Below are positions 52,120 to 61,762 of a stretch of 64,000 nucleotides of DNA, piece after piece; position 1 is the first letter of the stretch; each line of letters opens with the position of its first letter. The position numbers and the translations under genes are program-made. The DNA comes from Profftia sp020342455 (lineage in GTDB: Bacteria > Pseudomonadota > Gammaproteobacteria > Enterobacterales > Enterobacteriaceae): assembly GCF_020342455.1 (NCBI RefSeq), contig NZ_CP080506.1:558001-622000 (forward strand), in the 5' to 3' direction. The notes beneath the pieces were generated by a model that worked only from the letters and a program-made list of their open reading frames with translations, had not been told where the DNA came from and ran no database searches.

Positions 52120-54162
52120 ATGACATATACTAATGTACAGCAACTTATAAAAAGGGTTGAACAACTAAGAACTTTTTTACGTTATCATGAGTATCAATAC
52201 CATGTACTGAATTCCCCTGAAATACCTGATGATGAGTATGATCGTTTAATGAATGAGCTGCGAAACTTAGAAGATAAGCATAATGCCATACTCATTACAT
52301 CAGATTCTCCTACCCAAAGAGTAGGAGCAGCACCTTTATCTTCATTTAGTAAAGTTCATCATAAGATACCTATGCTTTCGTTAGATCATATTTTTGATGA
52401 AGAGAGCTATTTGTCTTTTGATAAGCGCATACATGAACGCTTACAAATATCAGATCCTTTAAGTTTTTGTTGTGAACTTAAATTTGATGGTTTAGCAGTA
52501 AGCCTTTTATATAAAAATAGTATTTTAATTCGTGGTGCTACGCGTGGCGATGGTAACATAGGGGAAGATATTACAGCTAACATTAAAACAATACGTGCAA
52601 TCCCCTTACAATTAATAGGGAGTAATATCCCTAGTAGTGTTGAAATTCGTGGTGAGGTTTTAATGCCATTATCTGGTTTCAAAAGAATAAACGAAGAAGC
52701 ACGTGATAAAAATCAAAAACTTTTTTCTAATCCCCGTAATGCAGCTGCAGGATCATTGCGTCAAATTGATGCACGTATTACTGCTAAGCGTCCTCTTACT
52801 TTTTTTTGTTATGGTTTGGGATGGATAGATGATGGAAAACTTCCACTGGGTCATTATGAATATCTACAGCAATGTAAGCATTGGGGCTTGCCAGTTAGTA
52901 ATTGGGTAAAACTATGTAACGGTAGTGATGAAGTGTTACAGTTTTATCGTAAAATTAAACAAAAACGTTCAATGTTAGAATTCGATATTGACGGTATAGT
53001 AATTAAGGTAGATAGTTTTTATTTTCAAAAACATCTTGGCTGTATAACACGAGCGCCTCGTTGGGCCACAGCGTTTAAATTTCCTTCCCAAGAACAAATG
53101 ACTGTAGTAAACAATGTTGAGTTTCAGGTTAGCAGGAATGGTACTATTACACCAGTTGCATGTTTAGATCCTATTCTTATAGCAGGTGTTATGATAAGAA
53201 ACGTTACATTACATAATGCTAATGAAATAAAACGTTTAGGGTTATTAATTGGTGATACCGTTATTATTCGTCGTGCTGGAGACGTTATTCCACAGGTTCT
53301 TAGTGTGGTAAATTCTAGACGTCCTAAAAATGCACAGAAGATTATTTTTCCTAAACATTGTCCTGTATGTGGTTCTAACATTGAGCGCATTACCGGACAA
53401 GTAATATCTCGTTGCACTGGTGGCTTAATATGTAAGGCTCAACTTAAAGAGTCACTCAAACATTTTATTTCACGTAAAGCTATGGGTGTAGTAGGTATTG
53501 GAGGTAAAATCATTGAACAGTTAGTTGAAAAAAAATATGTGCATACCCCACCTGATTTATATCGCTTAACTATAGATGTCTTTACTAATGTAAATCGTAT
53601 AGGTCTAAAGTCTGCGACTAATTTAGTTCACTCTTTAGAGAAGTCTAAAAAAACTACAATGGCAAGGTTTCTTTATGCATTAGGAATATATAAAGTAGGG
53701 GAAGTAATGGCATTAAATTTAGCAGCACATTTTGGTTCATTAGAGTCTTTATGTAGTGCAGATATTGAAGAGCTAAAAAGAGTACAGAATATCGGTACAG
53801 TGGTTGCAGAGCATGTATACGATTTCTTGAATAAAGAGTATAATAAGAAAATTATTAATGAATTAATTAGCCCTGAGATTGGAATCCATTGGTATATCAA
53901 GCCTCAGACAGTTTTAACTAAAGATATGCAAAATTTTTTTTGGGGGAAAAGCTTAGTATTTACAGGTTCATTTAATTTAATATCTCGTAATCAGGCTATA
54001 TATAGCCTATTAGCTTTGGGTGCTCAAATAACAAAGAGTTTATCCAAGAAAACTGATATATTAATTGTTGGTAATGCAGCAGGATTTAAGTTAGATAGAG
54101 CTAAAAATCTAGGTATTACAATTATAAATGAAGTAGATATAATCAAGTTATTAGGGTTGTAA
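52120..54162 (+). CDS. ligA: NAD+-dependent DNA ligase
   Basis: LigA seals nicks during replication and repair. Its 680 residues (671 in E. coli) show the N-terminal Ia domain (YHEYQYHVLNSPEIPDDEYD), the adenylated lysine in ELKFDG (Lys 121), RGDGNIGED, the four-cysteine zinc site (CPVCGS with RCTGGLIC), the helix-hairpin-helix region and a C-terminal BRCT domain beginning near FFWGKSLVFTGSF. The ATG at 52120 has no clear Shine-Dalgarno sequence, and the N terminus is a few residues longer than in E. coli. No lesion is visible. Confidence 0.97.
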   Translation: MTYTNVQQLIKRVEQLRTFLRYHEYQYHVLNSPEIPDDEYDRLMNELRNLEDKHNAILITSDSPTQRVGAAPLSSFSKVHHKIPMLSLDHIFDEESYLSFDKRIHERLQISDPLSFCCELKFDGLAVSLLYKNSILIRGATRGDGNIGEDITANIKTIRAIPLQLIGSNIPSSVEIRGEVLMPLSGFKRINEEARDKNQKLFSNPRNAAAGSLRQIDARITAKRPLTFFCYGLGWIDDGKLPLGHYEYLQQCKHWGLPVSNWVKLCNGSDEVLQFYRKIKQKRSMLEFDIDGIVIKVDSFYFQKHLGCITRAPRWATAFKFPSQEQMTVVNNVEFQVSRNGTITPVACLDPILIAGVMIRNVTLHNANEIKRLGLLIGDTVIIRRAGDVIPQVLSVVNSRRPKNAQKIIFPKHCPVCGSNIERITGQVISRCTGGLICKAQLKESLKHFISRKAMGVVGIGGKIIEQLVEKKYVHTPPDLYRLTIDVFTNVNRIGLKSATNLVHSLEKSKKTTMARFLYALGIYKVGEVMALNLAAHFGSLESLCSADIEELKRVQNIGTVVAEHVYDFLNKEYNKKIINELISPEIGIHWYIKPQTVLTKDMQNFFWGKSLVFTGSFNLISRNQAIYSLLALGAQITKSLSKKTDILIVGNAAGFKLDRAKNLGITIINEVDIIKLLGL

Positions 54163-54799
54163 AATATAAGTTACTAACAGTTCTATTTATTAAAGAGATA
54201 TCATCTATCAGTGTAATTAAAACAATAAAATTATAAAATTAAGATAAATAATATTTTTTATGAATACAAAGATTATTTATAATTAATTTTTCTAAAAAAT
54301 ATATAATATATTTTATATTTGAAACATTATTCAATAAGGGTAACATGCTTATTTAATAAAGTAATCTCAGCAGTATGATTAGTAAATCATGTTGAATATA
54401 AAAGTATATTTGAGATTTTTATCTTAACAATATTTCAAAATATAATAATTAATATTATGAATATTACTTTATTAGAACTAAAAAGCTAGGTAAGTTGTTT
54501 TTAATATATCTAGATTAGAGATAGATATATAACTACTATGAATAATTAGACTAATTACTCTAAATATTGATTGATAATTTTATTCGAGAAAATAAAACTA
54601 AATTAGTTAATTATTTTTTATAAAATTAAAGAAACTACAATACATTTTGTAATGCAATACATTACAAAATATGAAATATCATTCTTTTAAAAAAATATTA
54701 TCAAGAGTTTATATAATGTTCTAAATTCTTATTATAGCTATAATAGTATTAATAATAATTTAATTAGTATTTCTTGTGTTATAAAATTATAGTTATAAA
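54163..54799. other. Unassigned gap between ligA and the feo remains
   Basis: About 640 bases of A+T-rich DNA between two convergent loci. I recognise no gene trace; a short ypeB-like gene is found here in E. coli but I see no sign of it. Confidence 0.35.
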
Positions 54800-55033
54800 A
54801 CTATAGGCATTATATTTGTATAAGTTCCCGTTTTTTTAGGACATATTTATAAATATTAACTATATAAATTATATTCGGTTTCTTTAATTTTTTCTATATA
54901 CCCCTCTTTTTCTCAGTGTTCAATACCATAAGAACTATAGATGGGGAACTTTATGTACTTCTTGATATAGCTGTTTGAGTTTAATTTGTTTATGTAAGGA
55001 TACCGTATCTCTTACTTTAAATAAAATTGCCAT
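54800..55033 (-). pseudogene. feoC: feoC pseudogene (ferrous iron uptake accessory protein)
   Basis: On the minus strand the frame from the ATG at 55033 reads MAILFKVRDTVSLHKQIKL, matching MASLIQVRDLLALRGRMEA of FeoC, then QLYQEV and a stop after VPHL. After a frameshift it continues with SSYGIEH, stop, EKEGYIEKI (E. coli LQQLESMGKAVRI) and, near 54838-54850, with ICPKK for the cysteine-rich SCPEG. Total length fits the 78-codon gene. It lies 72 bases after the end of feoB, the normal order. Confidence 0.72.
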
Positions 55034-55104
55034 TCTTTTGTCTCTGCGTATTACTTTATTATAAAATTATAATATTTTATATACCTTTAGTATCACAATA
55101 ATTA

Positions 55105-57385
55105 TTATTGATTATTAATTTTACCAAAAATAAAACTTAAATTATTCCTAGAATATCGTAGAACTATTAATACTAAAGTATTAAATATTAAGATAATCGT
55201 AATAGCAAGTAAGCTGTATTGTGGATGGTGATTAAAATTTGCTATCTGATAAAATAATGTTGCTAATGAGTAAGCAATATTTAAACTCCATAGAATAGAA
55301 AAGATCATCCAGTTACGACTACTTTCTCGTGCTATTACTCCCGTAACTGATACACAAGGAATATATAATAGTACAAAAATAAGGTAAGCATAAGCAAGCG
55401 CTAGTACTACCAAATTTATTACCTATGACACTCATAACTGCACTAGATTGTATTTTCATGCATTGATTATCTTCTTTTATTGACTTAACTAAAAAATGCA
55501 GACTACAGGTATATTTTAAGCTCTGCAATGTTTCATTTACAGCTTTTACTAAGCCAATAATTAAGCTATAGTTTTTTGGATTAAAATCTGTTTTATAAAT
55601 TTGATCTGATGTATATAGAGTATTTAAAGTACTCATAACTACTTCTTTTGCTATAGCACCAGTAATTAAACCTACAGTGGCTTGCTAATTGTCTCTGTTA
55701 ATATCTATAGGATATAATAGTGGTGTTATAAATTTACTTACTGAAGCGAGTGCAGAATCGTTTGTTGCGTTTACGGTCTTACCTCTAAAAGAGAAGCTAT
55801 TAAGAGTACCTATTACAGTACTTACAATAATTATTATTGTGCCAGAACGTAACACAAAACTTTTCAATCTTGGCCAAGTGTGTAGTATTAAATGATTTAA
55901 ATTTGGTAAGTGGTATACTGGTAGTTCCATAATAAAAGGAGATACCTCTCCAGTCATGATAGTATATTTTATCATAAGACCAATAAAAATTGCCGTAATA
56001 ATACCTATCATATATAGTGAGAATACTGCTAGGGATTCCTGTTGATTAAAAAATTCTGATGAAAATATAACAAAAATTGTTAGGCGTGCACGGCAGGACA
56101 TAAAAGGTGCCATAAGTACTGTTGTTAAGCGTTCACGTAGTGTATCTAATGTTCGAGTAGCCATAACTGCGGATACATTACAACTAAAACCAATAATTAG
56201 AGGAACAAATGATTTACCAGGTAAACCAAGTACTTGCATCATGAGATCAACTACAAAGGCTGCGCGTGCCATATAGCCAGAATCCTCAAGAAAAGAAAGG
56301 GATACATACATAATTCCAATTTCTGGGATTATAGGGAGTACTGTTTTTATACCGTTTCCTCCTTGCGTCAGTATAGTAGTTAGCCATAAAGGGAAGCGAG
56401 GAATATACCCTATTCGTTGTAGACCTTGAATAAAAATAGTTACAGAACTACATTCAAATAATGGTTGTAATACTCCACTAATATTTATTGATAGAAAGAA
56501 CATTAAATAAATTACTAATAAAAAAATAGGAATACCCAGCCAACGATTAAGAATTATATAATCTATTTTTCGGTAAACATATTATAAATAACCTGTGTAG
56601 TATTACTAATAGAATCACAAATATCTTTAATATATTCATAACGTAAATAAGCTATGATAAGTGCTGGATCTTCATTAAATGTCAGTTGAGATGTTTTCTG
56701 AATTTTAGGTAATATTTGAAATGCATCCTTCATGATGGTTGAGTTAGAAATATTACCTTCAAGAAGTTGAAGTGCTAGCCAGCGACGCTTTTGTATAGTT
56801 AAAGTCATAGGTATAACTTTTGATAGATTATCCAGTTGTTTTAGCAAAAGTGGATATTCCAATAATCCTGAGATAGCACAAGATTATGGTAAATCAATAG
56901 CTTTTTTTTATCTTATCTATACCTATAGCTTGGATAGAAATGAGTGGTACTACTAGACAACCAAGATGTTTCGAAAGTGCTGAAGTATTAATTTCAATAT
57001 ATTGTCTGTTGGCAATATCTAGCATATTTAGTGCTACTATACATGGAATACCTAGTTCAAGTAATTGCAAAGTAAGATATAGATTACGTTCAAGATTAGA
57101 AGCATCAACTACGTTGATAATTAATTCAACTTCGTCGTTAAGAATATAATTCCAAGATATTTGTTTGTCTAGTGACGTATTTTCTGAAATAGTTATTAAA
57201 GAGTAAGTACCAGGGAGATCCACTAGTTTTATGTGATGTCCTTCTGTAAAGAAATAACCTTCTTTACGTTCTACCGTGACTCCAGCCCAATTACCAACTT
57301 TCTGACAAGATCTAGTTAACTGATTAAATAAGGTAGTCTTACCTGAATTATGGTTATCTATTAACCCTATTGTGAGTAGTTCCAT
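55105..57385 (-). pseudogene. feoB: feoB pseudogene (ferrous iron transporter)
   Basis: The whole gene is present, but at least five lesions split it. From the ATG at 57385 the G domain reads well to about 56895, where a run of eight A (one too many) shifts the frame; an in-frame stop and a short deletion follow. The next piece (56862-56563) ends when an A run one base short breaks the frame at TEK, before the first membrane segments. The piece 56560-55685 carries EDSGYMARAAFV and MAPFMSCRARL and ends at TAG where E. coli has Trp (HEDNWQATVG reads RDN, stop, QATVG). One extra base near 55400 breaks the last part, which continues in another frame to 55105. The P-loop reads DNHNSGKTT instead of GNPNSGKTT. 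Decay is recent: most codons are still readable. Confidence 0.93.
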
Positions 57386-57554
57386 AATCAAAAATTGTAT
57401 AAGAATATTTTATATTATATAAGAAGATAAAAAGTCTTATCGACTTTTTATAATATATTTATCAGTAATTAATTATCTAAAAATAAAAAACGTACTGATA
57501 TATAATATTAGCTGTAATTAGTGGTATTATTAGATTTTGATTTGGGTTTTTTAG

Positions 57555-57784
57555 TTATGGTATTCGCTCTATTTTTAAGAATGCTAAATCTTTTTTACGC
57601 ATAAAAAGACTTATACGACGTGATTTAACTTCAATAGGATCGCCTATAGAGGGGCAAGACGAATAACACTAAATGGAGAACCAGGTAAAAACCCCAAAGA
57701 AAGTAATTTTTGTCTATAAGCATGATTAATTAAATGTGAGAAACTAATAATTTTATATTTACAATTAGGAATAAGATGATTCAT
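57555..57784 (-). pseudogene. feoA: feoA pseudogene (ferrous iron transport protein A)
   Basis: FeoA is a small SH3-like partner of FeoB. From the ATG at 57784, preceded by AAAAGG, the minus strand reads AYRQKLLSLGFLPGSPF and SVIRLAPL, then a TAG; a two-base shift at CTATAGGC restores GDPIEVKSRRISLFMRKKDL to the stop at 57555. Total length (230 bases) equals the 75-codon E. coli gene plus two bases, so a single small indel is the only clear lesion. It heads the dead feoABC operon. Confidence 0.88.
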
Positions 57785-59213
57785 AAAAAACCTTTTCTAT
57801 TCAGTTATTTGTTATCAATATGTAGTTTTAAAGCATTAGTACTAGATTAGTTTATAATAAAATTATTTTTATGTTATTACTACAGATCTATTTATTGATA
57901 ATATCATCTAATTTTAAATTTAAAGATAATAATTATCATAAATATACTGAGAATTATTATTAATAATATTAGAGTACATACTCTATACCTAAATTTATTT
58001 GGATATAACTACCTATCATCTTCTATTATTATGATTTTATCATTATTTTTATTTGTTGCAAATTAGAACTATTGTTTATTAACAAATATGTGAATATTTC
58101 GATAATTTACTAACTATCCGTCATTAAGGTAGTCAAGTAACATGAAGGATTATTTTTATTATTTTTATTTTTTTTATTTAAGGACGTATTTTATTTTACA
58201 CTAATAATAGTATTTTATCTAAAATAATAATATATGATTATTCATGAATGAATTCTGTTGAATTTTAACTAGTTATATATTATGATATAATCATTGTACT
58301 TATATTTTATATTATCTTATTTAAATCACTAGGGTTATTAAGAACTTAGTGTATTTTGTTTATAAAATTTTTTAGTAATTTCTGCTTATTTCCTAATTTG
58401 TATGTCATAATTAATTTTAATATTTTAAGATAATTTATATTTGATTCATAATCAAAATTAAACAGACACATTTTTTATTAAAAATAATAAGGTTAAGTAT
58501 ATCGTAAATGTTTGCTAGAAAAGATTATTTATAATATTATTGCAATTTTTATTTATAATCTTAGGTAAATATTTGGCATGACAGTATAACTTAGAAAATA
58601 TACGTATATAAAGAAATTGTTTTATAGGTTTCATTCATATCTTATACATTAATTTTAATATACTATTTTTTATGTAAGTCCTTATAAACTCCGTATTCCT
58701 TTTTCCTAAAAAGTAAAATATTACTTTTTATTTAAAAAAATGAAAATTTTACATTATACTATAACACATATTATTACTTACATTAAATAATATTATCTTA
58801 TTTTTTGATAATATTCATGTACTTAATATGCTAATGAGCATTAATAATAATTAACCTAATTATAAGGATATTTTTGATAAAAAATAAAGAGATCATATAA
58901 ATATTGCTATTAATTATAACTAATCCAAATAACCATACTAGTTGTTAAAGGGGATGAGGTGATCTATTAAAGATCTATAATTAATTAAACAACTGATATT
59001 ATAGGTGAAATAAGATGAATAAAAGTATTAAAATAAAATATTAATCCAAAGGTTATATAATGTAAATTATTATACTCTTTATATTCAATATTATTAAGTC
59101 TATTCTGACTATAAATATCTTTACTAAAATTAATAGAAAATAGTAGTGATACATTATTGTTATATATGAGATTATATTTCATATATTGTATATCTTCTAA
59201 TCTTATTGATTAA
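57785..59213. other. Unassigned gap between feoA and map
   Basis: About 1.4 kb of A+T-rich DNA. A 65-codon open frame on the minus strand (58985-59182) matches nothing and looks like chance. In E. coli glnD follows map in this orientation, but I see no GlnD block. The G+C-richer run near 58945-58970 may be a fossil of unknown origin. Confidence 0.35.
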
Positions 59214-60014
59214 CTACATATTCTTATGCACTATAATTCGTGGAAGTTCTCTTTCTTCTTTACGTAAAGTTAGGACTTCACAACCGTTATCTGTTACTGC
59301 AATAGTATGTTCGTACTGCGCAGACAAGCTATGATCCTTTGTTTTTACTGTCCACCCATCCCGCATAGTGCGTATTTGGAAGTGTCCTGCATTTACCATA
59401 GGCTCAATAGTAAATGTCATACCTTTCTTTAGTATTATACCCCCGTCATATGTATTGTAATGTAGAATCTTAGGTTCCTCATGAAACATCTTACCAATGC
59501 CATGTCCGCAGTATTCACGTACTACAGAAAATCCATGCCCCTCAATAAATTTTTGTAATTCAATACCGATAGTGCGCAAGCGGATATTAGGTTTAATCAT
59601 TTTTATAGCTAGATATAAGCTTTCTAATGTAATTTGGCATAATCTCTTACCCAGAATAGTTGGCTTACCAATAATAAACATTTTAGATGTATCTCCATGC
59701 CAACCGTCTTTAATAACAGTGACGTCAATATTAACTATATCACCATCTTTAAGTATTTTTTTATCGCTAGGGATACCATGACATACTACTTCGTTTACAG
59801 ATATACAAACTGATTTTGGATAGCCATGATATCCAAAACAAGCTGAGATTGCTTTCTGTTTTTTTGTGATATAATCGGCACATATACGATCTAATTCGCT
59901 AGTACTAACACCAAGAACAACATATGGCTTGATAATTTCTAGAGTTTCTGCAGCTAATCTTCCAGCAATGCGCATTTTTTGAATTTGTTGGGATGTTTTT
60001 ATTAAAATTGACAT
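59214..60014 (-). CDS. map: Methionine aminopeptidase
   Basis: Map removes the initiator methionine from nascent proteins. Its 266 residues (264 in E. coli) keep the five metal ligands in their family contexts: Asp in VNIDVTVI, Asp in WHGDTSKMF, His in YCGHGIG, Glu in FTIEPMV and Glu in AQYEHTI. AAGGAAAC precedes the ATG at 60014, and directly upstream of that lies a five-copy pentamer repeat. It is divergent from rpsB as in E. coli. Confidence 0.97.
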   Translation of the reverse strand: MSILIKTSQQIQKMRIAGRLAAETLEIIKPYVVLGVSTSELDRICADYITKKQKAISACFGYHGYPKSVCISVNEVVCHGIPSDKKILKDGDIVNIDVTVIKDGWHGDTSKMFIIGKPTILGKRLCQITLESLYLAIKMIKPNIRLRTIGIELQKFIEGHGFSVVREYCGHGIGKMFHEEPKILHYNTYDGGIILKKGMTFTIEPMVNAGHFQIRTMRDGWTVKTKDHSLSAQYEHTIAVTDNGCEVLTLRKEERELPRIIVHKNM

Positions 60015-60030
60015 TAATATGTTTCCTTTT

Positions 60031-60055
60031 ATCTTATCTTATCTTATCTTATCTT
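60031..60055. repeat. Pentamer ATCTT, five copies, in the map leader
   Basis: Five perfect copies of ATCTT (AAGAT on the map strand) end just upstream of the map Shine-Dalgarno sequence AAGGAAA. Changes in copy number would alter the leader length in five-base steps without touching the coding frame. Confidence 0.9.
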
Positions 60056-60065
60056 ATAAATTAGC

Positions 60066-60098
60066 AAAACATTATTGCTAGAGTAGCAATAATGTTTT
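60066..60098. promoter_or_regulatory. 15-bp perfect hairpin between map and rpsB
   Basis: The arms 60066-60080 and 60084-60098 (core ACATTATTGCTA) pair perfectly around a three-base loop. On the plus strand a T-rich stretch follows. Because it sits between two divergent genes it does not terminate a known upstream gene; a leader attenuator of rpsB or a fossil terminator of a small RNA is possible. Confidence 0.5.
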
Positions 60099-60387
60099 AA
60101 TTTTAATTTAACTCTTAATTGTAATAAATACTTTAAATGATTATAGATTACAAATCTAACAAAATTTGAAGCCTATATTTGATTTATGCTATTATGAAAG
60201 TTCAATAATGAATATTTTAGAATGGCAGGTAGATCTTTAAATCTTAAATGTGTTATCTTTATAAAATAATAAAAAATATATAGTGATTCGATATTATCTT
60301 TTATACATATTTTAAGGTAAATACTTTTAGGTTTTTCTTACTGGTATATTGGAGGTTAAACTTCAAACTTATATAGAGGGTTTAATT

Positions 60388-61107
60388 GTGATAAATATTT
60401 CTATGCGTGACATGCTCAAGGCTGGTGTACATTTTGGTCACCAAACCCGTTACTGGAATCCAAAAATGAAGCCTTTTATATTTTTCGGTTTTAGTGCGCG
60501 TAATAAAGTTCATATTATAAACCTTGAAAAAACTGTTGTAATGTTAAATAAAGCTTTAGTCCAATTGCAAAAAATTTCTTTTCGTAAAGGAAAGGTTTTG
60601 TTCGTTGGTACTAAACGTGCTGCTAGCGCAGTTGTAAAAGAATATGCTAATGGTTGTGATCAATTCTTTGTTAACCATCGTTGGTTAGGGGGTATGCTCA
60701 CTAATTGGAAAACTGTTCGCCAAAGCATTAAGAGACTTAAAGAGCTAGAAACTCAATCTCAAGATGGTACTTTTGAAAAATTAACTAAAAAAGAAGCACT
60801 AATGCGTACTCGTGAGTTAGCTAAATTAGAAAAGAGTTTAGGAGGTATTAAAAATATGGGAGGTTTACCAGATGCTTTATTTGTAGTTGATGCGAATCAT
60901 GAACATATAGCTATTAAAGAAGCTAATAACCTAGGTATTCCAGTATTCTCTATCGTTGATACGAACTCTGATCCGGATGGAGTTGACTTCGTTATTCCTG
61001 GTAATGATGACGCAACTCGAGCGGTAAGTTTATACCTAAATGCTGCAGCAGAAGCTATTCGTGAAGGTTATGCTCAGAAGATAAGTTTAGTAGTGGAGGA
61101 AAACTAA
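60388..61107 (+). CDS. rpsB: Ribosomal protein S2
   Basis: S2 is a 30S body/head-junction protein that binds late in assembly. The start is a GTG at 60388 (reading MINISMRDMLKAGVHFG), with GAGGG eight bases upstream; it matches the E. coli start MATVSMRDMLKAG. An upstream open stretch to 60349 has no match. The 239-residue protein (241 in E. coli) aligns throughout except for a three-residue insertion at PFIFFGFSARNK (E. coli PFIFGARNK) and a diverged C terminus. It starts the rpsB-tsf-pyrH-frr cluster. Confidence 0.95.
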   Translation: MINISMRDMLKAGVHFGHQTRYWNPKMKPFIFFGFSARNKVHIINLEKTVVMLNKALVQLQKISFRKGKVLFVGTKRAASAVVKEYANGCDQFFVNHRWLGGMLTNWKTVRQSIKRLKELETQSQDGTFEKLTKKEALMRTRELAKLEKSLGGIKNMGGLPDALFVVDANHEHIAIKEANNLGIPVFSIVDTNSDPDGVDFVIPGNDDATRAVSLYLNAAAEAIREGYAQKISLVVEEN

Positions 61108-61762
61108 GAAGAATTGGGTATCATTAAGAAATACTTTAGAAAAAATCTTATTGATTTTATCATGTATTTCAATGAAATTTATATAAGATTATATGCTGGT
61201 ACTATATTAATTACTCTATATCATATAGGACTATCATTACTTATTATACTAAATTATTTTAAGGAGGTGTAATATTAGACATTATATGCATTTTTATTAA
61301 AAATAATAAGGATTATTTATTTTTTGTTTAAAAGTATTTTAAGATCACTAAAATATTATTATTATTTTAATAAATAAGTTTTTTACTAAAATAGGTATGT
61401 ATTAAGGACGATGTTAGTTCTCATTTATTTATGGGTAGCATACTAAGTAATGTAATCTTCTGGATTATAAAATCATGATATAAAAACAGTTTATTAGATT
61501 TATAATAATAAAATTAACAACATTTAATTTTATCCAGTAATTATAATTATAATATTGATATATTTCATTTATAAATTACTGGATATCTACTAATTCAGTA
61601 TTAATAATTTATTGAATAAATTATTTATTATATAATTTATGACTTTTATTAATGTTAAATAACAAACTATAAATTATTATACTATTTAAATAACTTTTAA
61701 TGCAACTACTATAATCTAGTTTTTACTATTCTAAACCAAATTAGAACACTAAGGAAAATATA
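61108..61762. other. rpsB-tsf intergenic region
   Basis: This 655-base spacer is more than twice the E. coli length. It contains an 11-bp inverted repeat with a long loop (61532-61542 and 61574-61584) and an isolated AAGGAGGTG at 61261-61269 not followed by a usable gene. E. coli has an attenuator in this spacer; I cannot identify one with confidence. Confidence 0.4.

Larger units (their letters stand above)
60015..60387. promoter_or_regulatory. Divergent map/rpsB regulatory region
   Basis: These 373 bases contain the leaders of both genes, the pentamer repeat at 60031-60055 and a long hairpin at 60066-60098. In E. coli the rpsB leader carries an S2 autoregulatory element and the Tff RNA; I cannot recognise either by sequence. 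The ribosome binding site of rpsB (GAGGG) ends at 60380. Confidence 0.45.

Noticed and set aside
55105..57385. Separate small genes in place of feoB.
   Set aside because: The open pieces join end to end into one FeoB alignment with simple frameshifts and stops, so they are fragments of one pseudogene.
58985..59182. 65-codon open frame on the minus strand downstream of map.
   Set aside because: No ribosome binding site, no recognisable similarity, and composition like the surrounding spacer.
61261..61269. Strong Shine-Dalgarno-like AAGGAGGTG between rpsB and tsf.
   Set aside because: No open frame of meaningful length begins after it; it may be a leader element but no gene can be supported.
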